Of a stretch of DNA of 5,776 bases, positions 1 to 5,229 are shown piece after piece (position 1 is the first letter of the stretch; each line of letters starts with the position of its first letter). Below the pieces are notes generated by a model. The model ran no database searches and had not been told where the DNA came from. It worked only from the letters and a program-made list of their open reading frames with translations. Both the position numbers and the translations under genes were made by a program. Location: assembly GCA_934446285.1 (NCBI GenBank), contig CAKSEI010000104.1, positions 1 through 5,776 of the forward strand. The letters are read 5' to 3'. The DNA comes from an uncultured Eubacteriales bacterium (GTDB lineage: Bacteria > Bacillota > Clostridia > Oscillospirales > CAG-272).

Positions 1-3000
1 CTGAGGGTACACCTTTATGCTGTTCCCGACCACGCCTATACCCTCGGTATATGTGCTGCTCTCGGTATAGTTTGAGTAAGTGCCCGTCGTCACGTCGTAC
101 TGCGGTTCGGCAGTATCCGCGTCGATATTCTGCATCATATAGTGCACGGCGTAGTAGGCGTTAGATGTATTCTTTGTATACCGGAAAGTGATGAGGTTGC
201 TCTTTGCGCTTGTGACATTGCCGTCGTTGCCAACGTCGACGGCGAGTATAAGCCTCTTGTAAAAGGCATCGGGGATATAGTCCTTAACCACGGCAAAGCG
301 CTCGGTTATGACCGCCTTTGTCGTTTTAAGCTTCACCGAGCCGTTCCCGCCCGCCGTCGGCGTGTCGGGTATAAGCTCGCCCGAGTCAAGATACCTGTAC
401 TCGACGGTATACTCTATCTCATCGGCATGAACATAGGTAAATGTAAAGAGATTTACCTCCGGCTCTTCCTTGTTTTCCTCATATTCGATTGTTATTGAGT
501 GGCTGGCAAGCGTCGGGTAATATCCCGAGTTATATCCGTCATCAAGCTGGAAAAAAGGGTCGCCCGCTTTCGGATAGAACGTCCGCGTTCCGCCCTGATA
601 TGCGTATCCGTATGACGTATCCGCAATCTCAAGGTGATAGCCTCCGTCGGAGGCAAGGTATACATACGAGCGCTCAATGCCTCCGCTCGTGACGGTATAC
701 GAGAAGTTGTCAACAGGTGTTACACCTGCGGCAGAGTGCAGTTGCGCTAACCACGTACCGTCCGTCTCAGGGGTGTAGAGAGCGTAGTGTATCTTATACG
801 GCTGCGGCTCGAAAGAACCCCAGTCGGCGAAAACATTCAGCGAGCTTTTGACGGGTATATCAAGCGGGGTGTACGCCGTCTTTTCACCTAACTTCATATA
901 GAACCATCCGCTGAATGTATAGTCATTTCCCGTGGGGTCATCGGGCGTTACTACGCTGCCGTATACTTCTCCGTGCGAAACCTGAGCCTGTGTGTATATC
1001 AGGTCGGTTTTTGAATCGTCCGCCTCGAAGGCAAGCATATCGTCGTATGTTTTGAAGAAACGCACGGTGTATTTTACCGGAGTCCACTTCGCATAGAGCC
1101 CGAGCTCATTTGACGGCATCCTGCTGTTTCTCTTATACTCAGAGCCGTCAAGGCACTCAGGGGAGTAGTACCACCCGCCGAAAACATAAGCGTCGGGTTC
1201 AAGCGTCGACGGGTACTCCGGCTCTATCGGTTTGCCGTCCTTATCAAGCACATAGTCGTCAAGCTCGCAGTCAAACTCAAGGGCACTGTCGAAATACAGC
1301 TCAGCTCTGTTATGCATCTCAAATGTCATTTTTTCGCGCTTGTAGAAAAATCTGACGGTAAACGAATATCTCTTGTCGGGGAGCATACCCGTGGTTATAT
1401 GCTCACCGCGCTTTGTCTTGCCGTTTTCCCACGTCGGAAGGTTTCCGTCTTCATATTGAAAGCCCGCAAGTGCGCTCTGCGTCTGCTTTGACGCGTTAGT
1501 TGTATTATCGTCGTTTGTAATTATTTTATTGTAGAGACGGTAGTAAACGCCGTTGTAGTCATAGTAATAATAGGTATTACCGTTGAGCACATACGGCTGG
1601 TCTGGGCGGTCAGCCTGAGCGGAGTTGTCCTCGGCATTCTTCTTTATGAGTGCCTTTTCTTCCCCGGTAAGCTCATTTTCAAAGACGGGAACGTACATCT
1701 CATACGTCCACCGGCGCGGGGTGCTCCACCTTATATCCGCGCCGTTGTCAAAGAACGCGAGAAAGTAGTTGACATATGATGTAACCTGCTTTCCGTCCGT
1801 GCTGAGCGACGGCACGGTCGATATTATGCGGTCCTCGCCGTTTCGGTCTTTTTCGGAGTAGTCATACGTCGTGTTCAGCTTTTCCGAGCCGAAGAGCAGA
1901 CGGTCGTCAAGCTTCTGATACAGTCCCTTTATCGTACTGTTGCTCTCCTCGAGGGAGTAGCCGACCTTAAATTCTCCGTTCCATCCCGCGAAGTACGCGT
2001 ACCATCCCCATTCGCCCTCGCCCGAGTTGTCGATATAATTTCCGTTTGCGTCCTTGTCTCTGTTTGTGGTATGAATTTTCTGCAGTTTAACAGGCTCAAA
2101 GACATCGTCGGGCCAAAGCTCGGTTAAGTCAGCGCCGTAGCGTGCCGTGAGGTCAAAGTAGTAGAATCGGTCGCCGTACTCGTTATAAGTGTCGGCAGAC
2201 GGATAAACTCCCATCTGGTAGTAACCTTTTGCCGTCTCGGTTAGCTGCGGGAGATGGCTTGTATCGGTCGTAGTATCGGCAGCCTTGTCCTCATAAACCG
2301 TGCCGAACTGTTCGCCGTTTGCTACAGCCTTAACATTATATAAAATATCCTCGAGAGTATAATTGGTTATCAAATTCTTATTAGAATCCTTCGGCCACGA
2401 CTTATCCTTGTTCCCGAAGCCGTATGTACTTCCGCCTGCGATGTCGTATCTAATCCCCCGAAAAGTATTATTCGGGTCTCTGTCGGCGTTTACATCTTTA
2501 GCTCCGTTATACTCCTTTGCGTATACAAACCGCAGTGTATAGTATTTACGCTTATAGTAAATATTCAGCACGGATGAGCCGTCGCCATTAACCGTAATAG
2601 ATTTGTTTACCGAGAGAGTCTTCTCCTCATCGTATTCTATACGGTCATAGTGACTGTACATGCTCGAGGGCATGCAGTCGGAGGCAAAGACCTCCTTTCC
2701 GGACTGAATGTCTATCTTCTCGTGTCCGAGGTAGTTGTAGTCGTCGTCATCCGGGTCGATAAGCCAATATGCAATGGTATACTGAGTATCGACCTCGCGC
2801 CATATTGCCCTATAGCTGCGGCTTGTCGCGGGCATGGTTGAGGGCAGCTCGTCCGCCACGCCATCGTATACGCCACCCTCCTGCAAATCCCATCCCATGA
2901 AAACATAACCGTGCTTTGTCGGCTTGTTAACAAAGAAAGGTGTCTCGTATCTCGCGTAAACGGGGTCTGAGCCGTAGCCGCCGTCGAGGTCAAATTTCAG

Positions 3001-4032
3001 CATACTGTAGTTTCGGTCGTAGTAGCACTCAAAGACGGTAGAGCCGTCGGCTGCGACAGCCTCGGGATAGTGATAGAGCTTGGTAAAGCCGAATGCCCTG
3101 CTCGCGGGGACAACCGCAAGCTCCGCATCCGATATAATAGTTCCCGTTTTTGCCGTTCCCTGCTTATACACGGACGAGTCCTCAGTATAGAAATCGTTGT
3201 TTACGTTCTGAAAGAAATACCGAGCAGCCCACGACACGTCTGATGCCTTATAGTAGACGTTTACCGTATATTCGCTCTCACTGTAGTCCGCGCCTATATC
3301 AATATCTATCTCGAACGCCTCATCGGGCGCATCGACCTCGCCGTGCGCCGGAATTTTAATTGCGGGGACATTTTTGTTGTAGTAAGGCTTATACCCGAGG
3401 TATGTTGGTGATACTACCGTATTCTTATACGTCGAGCCTTTATTTATCTGCGCATAAAAGGCGGTATATATCTCGTGCCCCGAAACCGCATCAAGGTACT
3501 TTACGGATATGAGTATCATATCGTCATCGGATTCGGTGTCGTCAGCGAACACAGCTATATTTCTTGCACTCTGCGCTCTGTACGCGGCGCTGTGCGCGGG
3601 AAGGCTGTTTATGACCGTGACACATACGGGAGATGAGGTGCGGGTAAGTCCGGTCTCATCCGTTATCGCGGCGCGCACGTATGCGCTGTCGCCCCCGTCG
3701 AGCACAGAGTATACGAGAGCATAGGAAACAGCGAGAGACTCATCCTCCGCGTCGTATATATTTACCCACTGCCCGCTTTCCGAGGCGGCGAGTATCTGCC
3801 ATCTGTAGGAGAGAGTACCCGACATGCCCACCGTGTATGCGGTGAGAATGCGTTTCTCCGAGCGCTCTATGGCGACGGAGGACGTGTCCTTTCCGTCGAC
3901 TCTCACGCCCACTCGTGCGCTCTCTTCGGCATCGGAGACTACCGTGCGGAACGAAAAAAATCCGGAAAGCATAGTAAGGCAGAGAAGCGCGCAGAGAATG
4001 CGGTATGTACGTTTATAATACATTTTTTTCAT
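1..4032 (-). CDS. Giant InlB-repeat / MucBP-like surface protein, probable adhesin (partial, 3' end outside window)
   Basis: The frame is open for 1344 codons from the ATG at 4032 to the window's left edge, so the C-terminus and any anchor are unseen. The start has an AGGAGA site 7 nt upstream; Met4 (4023) is a less likely alternative. Order of parts: signal peptide about 1-33; Ig-like domain about 62-140 (YRWQ, W89, Y118-V-R-A); acidic linker 162-171; MucBP-like module 172-262 (VKYLDAVSG ... YTVNVYYK); Y/F-rich module from 268 (AARYFFQN); InlB/Flg_new-type repeat 345-411 (FDLDGGYG ... GYVFMGW ... W411); a second Y-rich module 417-450; a YYKRKYYTLRF strand (492-502); a central region with ARYGADLTELWP (630-641); repeats 911-983 and 988-1071; and MucBP-like material from 1208 on. 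Such proteins occur in gut Clostridia and usually sit on the cell surface, but the ligand is unknown. It is rich in Tyr and Asp and poor in Cys. It lies 15 bp after the TasA-like gene, so it is co-expressed with sipW. Confidence 0.85.
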   Translation of the reverse strand, partial: MKKMYYKRTYRILCALLCLTMLSGFFSFRTVVSDAEESARVGVRVDGKDTSSVAIERSEKRILTAYTVGMSGTLSYRWQILAASESGQWVNIYDAEDESLAVSYALVYSVLDGGDSAYVRAAITDETGLTRTSSPVCVTVINSLPAHSAAYRAQSARNIAVFADDTESDDDMILISVKYLDAVSGHEIYTAFYAQINKGSTYKNTVVSPTYLGYKPYYNKNVPAIKIPAHGEVDAPDEAFEIDIDIGADYSESEYTVNVYYKASDVSWAARYFFQNVNNDFYTEDSSVYKQGTAKTGTIISDAELAVVPASRAFGFTKLYHYPEAVAADGSTVFECYYDRNYSMLKFDLDGGYGSDPVYARYETPFFVNKPTKHGYVFMGWDLQEGGVYDGVADELPSTMPATSRSYRAIWREVDTQYTIAYWLIDPDDDDYNYLGHEKIDIQSGKEVFASDCMPSSMYSHYDRIEYDEEKTLSVNKSITVNGDGSSVLNIYYKRKYYTLRFVYAKEYNGAKDVNADRDPNNTFRGIRYDIAGGSTYGFGNKDKSWPKDSNKNLITNYTLEDILYNVKAVANGEQFGTVYEDKAADTTTDTSHLPQLTETAKGYYQMGVYPSADTYNEYGDRFYYFDLTARYGADLTELWPDDVFEPVKLQKIHTTNRDKDANGNYIDNSGEGEWGWYAYFAGWNGEFKVGYSLEESNSTIKGLYQKLDDRLLFGSEKLNTTYDYSEKDRNGEDRIISTVPSLSTDGKQVTSYVNYFLAFFDNGADIRWSTPRRWTYEMYVPVFENELTGEEKALIKKNAEDNSAQADRPDQPYVLNGNTYYYYDYNGVYYRLYNKIITNDDNTTNASKQTQSALAGFQYEDGNLPTWENGKTKRGEHITTGMLPDKRYSFTVRFFYKREKMTFEMHNRAELYFDSALEFDCELDDYVLDKDGKPIEPEYPSTLEPDAYVFGGWYYSPECLDGSEYKRNSRMPSNELGLYAKWTPVKYTVRFFKTYDDMLAFEADDSKTDLIYTQAQVSHGEVYGSVVTPDDPTGNDYTFSGWFYMKLGEKTAYTPLDIPVKSSLNVFADWGSFEPQPYKIHYALYTPETDGTWLAQLHSAAGVTPVDNFSYTVTSGGIERSYVYLASDGGYHLEIADTSYGYAYQGGTRTFYPKAGDPFFQLDDGYNSGYYPTLASHSITIEYEENKEEPEVNLFTFTYVHADEIEYTVEYRYLDSGELIPDTPTAGGNGSVKLKTTKAVITERFAVVKDYIPDAFYKRLILAVDVGNDGNVTSAKSNLITFRYTKNTSNAYYAVHYMMQNIDADTAEPQYDVTTGTYSNYTESSTYTEGIGVVGNSIKVYPQ
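172..411 (-). other. MucBP-like domain 2 (residues ~1208-1287)
   Basis: The segment starts YTVEYRYLDSGELIPDTP and ends with the strand NLITFRYTKN. The 'Y-x-V-x-Y-x-Y-L-D-x-G' opening and the final I-T-F-x-Y strand fit a MucBP-like module; the GY turn is replaced by a KDYIPDAFYK stretch. The next module begins immediately after (AYYAVHYMMQN, from 1292) and is cut by the window edge, suggesting that more copies follow. The family call is tentative. Confidence 0.45.
820..1071 (-). other. InlB B-repeat / Flg_new-type repeat 3 (residues ~988-1071)
   Basis: The opening strand YTVRFFKTYDD, core YTFSGWFYM (1038-1046) and closing NVFADW (to Trp1071) match the repeat outline. The copy is longer than repeat 1, with an acidic insertion (EADDSKTDLIYTQAQVSHGE) where the GG turn normally sits. 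It forms a tandem with repeat 2 and is followed at once by a Y-rich module starting YKIHY (1079). Confidence 0.72.
1084..1302 (-). other. InlB B-repeat / Flg_new-type repeat 2 (residues ~911-983)
   Basis: The core YVFGGWYYSPECLDG (949-963) and closing LGLYAKW (977-983) are diagnostic of the InlB/Flg_new repeat. The opening strand (ELYFDSALEFDCELDDYV) lacks the usual GG turn, and an insertion DKDGKPIEPEYPSTL precedes the core. It contains two of the protein's few cysteines (922 and 960). It is joined by TPVK directly to repeat 3. Confidence 0.75.
2800..3000 (-). other. InlB B-repeat / Flg_new-type repeat 1 (residues ~345-411)
   Basis: The repeat opens LKFDLDGGYGSDPV, has the core HGYVFMGWD (374-382) and ends YRAIW (407-411). 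This is the canonical Listeria-Bacteroides repeat outline: F-x-x-[DN]GG, then GY-x-F-x-GW, then Y-x-A-x-W. It is the best-preserved of the three copies. Such beta-grasp-like repeats build stalks or binding surfaces in secreted proteins. Confidence 0.82.
3247..3519 (-). other. MucBP-like domain 1 of the giant protein (residues ~172-262)
   Basis: The segment begins ILISVKYLDAVSGHEI, continues with a VVSPTYLGYKPY turn, and closes with the strand YTVNVYYKAS. This follows the MucBP outline: an initial V-x-Y-x-D-x-x-G strand, a central 'GY' and a final v-x-v-x-Y-x strand. MucBP domains are mucin- or glycan-binding modules in several Gram-positive surface proteins. The assignment is by pattern only and the ligand is not deducible. 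Confidence 0.5.
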
Positions 4033-4039
4033 TCTGACT

Positions 4040-4045
4040 TCTCCT
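4040..4045 (-). promoter_or_regulatory. Ribosome binding site of the giant surface-protein gene
   Basis: AGGAGA lies 7 nt before the ATG at 4032 and just 2 nt after the stop codon of the preceding gene. It decides for Met1 rather than Met4 as the start and indicates that translation proceeds within the same transcript. Confidence 0.8.
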
Positions 4046-4047
4046 TT

Positions 4048-4686
4048 TTACTCTCCCGCCGCAGCCTTATAGGCATTCAGCGCGCATTCGCGTGCGTCTT
4101 TTCCCTCAAATCCGCCCGCCTGAACGGCAAAGGCGTCAAAGCTTATACCGAGGCTCGGCAGAGCCTTGATATCGCTCGCGTGAAGGGAGTCGCTCACGCT
4201 GACAAGTCCGTTTTTGTCGATTATCTTCCTCTCAAAATTCGTATACGGCTCGAGTGTCTCATAAAAAACAACTTTGCTCCCGTCCTCATAGAGCACCTGC
4301 CATGCTTTATTTATATCAAAGTAAATTGCCTCGTCACTGCTGCCCTGCGGAGTGTACGCGCAGTGATAAGTGCCCGAGCGTGTAAAGCCCGTGATATCGA
4401 CGGTGAGGAAAATATACGCAGCGTATTCGCCGCCGTCATAGACGACGGTCGCATCCTTTTTAAGGTCTGCTCCCGGTGCTACGGCGAGTACCCCGGGCTT
4501 ATAGAAGTCGCCGTTCTCCTCTATTCTTATTTCGCCCGCCTTGACTACGCGCGCGCCCTCGTCGCCGCGCGAGGATGTGATATATCGCGAGAAGGTAACG
4601 CCCGTCAGCATAAATGATATGAGAAGCAGATATAAGAGATATGCCCGAACGGGCAGTCTGCCGCCTTTTGTTTTTACCTTTGCCAT
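4048..4686 (-). CDS. SipW-cognate, TasA-like exported protein (212 aa)
   Basis: This complete 212-residue protein is probably secreted. A basic N-terminus (MAKVKTKGGR) is followed by a hydrophobic helix at about 14-31 and then TGVTFSRYITSS...GARVVKAGEI (28-52). This is the pattern of SipW-dependent signal peptides, in which a short G-x-T-[FY] stretch after the helix is followed by an Ala-Arg-Val strand. The mature part looks all-beta: a PGADLKKDATVVYDGGEYAAYIFLTVDITGF-like region (71-101) fits the TasA/camelysin sandwich, and the C-terminal ISFDAFAVQAGGF (181-193) matches the 'aYAVQA' ending common in these proteins. There is no C-terminal membrane segment or sortase motif, so after cleavage it would be released or built into a polymer. 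A strong AGGAGGT site lies 8 nt before the ATG. The immediate upstream neighbour is sipW and the downstream neighbour is the giant repeat protein. Fibre or matrix subunit is the inferred role; direct similarity to TasA itself is only at family level. Confidence 0.82.
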   Translation of the reverse strand: MAKVKTKGGRLPVRAYLLYLLLISFMLTGVTFSRYITSSRGDEGARVVKAGEIRIEENGDFYKPGVLAVAPGADLKKDATVVYDGGEYAAYIFLTVDITGFTRSGTYHCAYTPQGSSDEAIYFDINKAWQVLYEDGSKVVFYETLEPYTNFERKIIDKNGLVSVSDSLHASDIKALPSLGISFDAFAVQAGGFEGKDARECALNAYKAAAGE

Positions 4687-4694
4687 TTCGCGTT

Positions 4695-4701
4695 ACCTCC
4701 T
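4695..4701 (-). promoter_or_regulatory. Strong ribosome binding site of the 212-aa TasA-like gene
   Basis: AGGAGGT is a near-perfect match to the 16S anti-Shine-Dalgarno end and stands 8 nt before the ATG at 4686. It is clearly stronger than the sipW site, which fits a structural product needed in greater amount than its protease. Confidence 0.85.
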
Positions 4702-4707
4702 TTCTTT

Positions 4708-5229
4708 TTATTGCCTCCTGCTGACAGCCCCCGGCAGGATAAAGAGCATAAAAGCCGAGACGAAGAGGATGAGCATACCGAGCGGGCTATTTAATCGCTC
4801 TATAATCACCCCTGCGTGCGGAATTATAAGCACCACGCGCCCGATGACGCTATCTTGCGGGACGGGGTCTGGGTCGGGTGAGTCGTTCGCGTCGCCCTTG
4901 GTTATATATCCCGCGTCCGTCACATCCGTTATACGGTGGGTGACGCTGCTCCCGCCCGTGCGGAACATGATTATGTCCCCCGCTCTGTATGTCTCGGAGG
5001 AGCGCGTGACTATCAGGTCTCCCGCCTCTATTGTCCCCGACATACTGCCCGTGAGCACCACTGCACTCTTAAATCCTAAAAGAGACGTGTTTTCATCACC
5101 CGTCACCGCGCGTGACACGAGCAGAAAAATCTGACAGAGCAAGAGAAACAGGATAAGAGCGGTAAGCAGTCCTCCGAGAACCTTCGAGAGGATGTGCAGC
5201 GCCTTAAGAGGAATGTTTTTTTCTTTCAT
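4708..5229 (-). CDS. sipW: Signal peptidase I, SipW (ER/archaeal S26B) type
   Basis: This complete 173-residue membrane protease should cleave signal peptides of exported proteins at the outer membrane face. Residues about 15-38 form an N-terminal membrane helix and about 147-168 a C-terminal one, with a basic SRRQ end. The extracytoplasmic catalytic domain has the nucleophile box VVLTGSMSGTIEAGD (Ser62). Next comes GDIIMFR (84-90), then THRI with His98 in place of the lysine of ordinary bacterial SPase I; this is the hallmark of the SipW/Sec11 class. A KGDANDSPD box (111-119) supplies the conserved acidic residues, probably Asp113 and/or Asp119, and IGRV follows. The start is fixed by an in-frame TAG at 5236-5238, only two codons upstream of the ATG. 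The gene overlaps the preceding TasA-like gene by 26 bp and lies 21 bp before the next SipW-cognate gene, so its substrates are probably its neighbours. An oddity is Gly instead of the usual Pro after GSMx. Confidence 0.93.
   Translation of the reverse strand: MKEKNIPLKALHILSKVLGGLLTALILFLLLCQIFLLVSRAVTGDENTSLLGFKSAVVLTGSMSGTIEAGDLIVTRSSETYRAGDIIMFRTGGSSVTHRITDVTDAGYITKGDANDSPDPDPVPQDSVIGRVVLIIPHAGVIIERLNSPLGMLILFVSAFMLFILPGAVSRRQ

Noticed and set aside
142..498. Plus-strand open frame of 118 codons, and smaller plus-strand frames at 489-692, 1110-1355, 2650-2841, 3150-3359, 3509-3724 and 3824-4018
   Set aside because: All are antisense to the continuous 1344-codon frame, whose domain motifs run across these positions.
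691..713. Minus-strand TTGACA (708-713) followed by TATAC as a promoter
   Set aside because: The two boxes are only about 8 nt apart instead of about 17, and both lie within well-supported coding sequence.
2712..2993. Minus-strand open frame of 93 codons inside the giant gene, and a similar one at 492-713
   Set aside because: They are out of frame with InlB repeat 1 and with the conserved strands of the giant protein. They lack ribosome binding sites and have low-complexity Thr/Arg-rich translations.
3979..3996. Lipoprotein lipobox at Cys14 or Cys18 of the giant protein
   Set aside because: The residues before the cysteines do not fit the [LVI]-x-[GAS]-C pattern (Leu stands directly before Cys18), and both cysteines lie inside the hydrophobic helix.
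4180..4617. Plus-strand open frame of 145 codons
   Set aside because: It is wholly antisense to the 212-aa gene and has no ribosome binding site or recognisable motif.
4541..5134. Plus-strand open frame of 197 codons
   Set aside because: It lies antisense to sipW and the TasA-like gene, both of which have clear family motifs and ribosome binding sites. Its translation shows no domain and is a shadow of their codon pattern.
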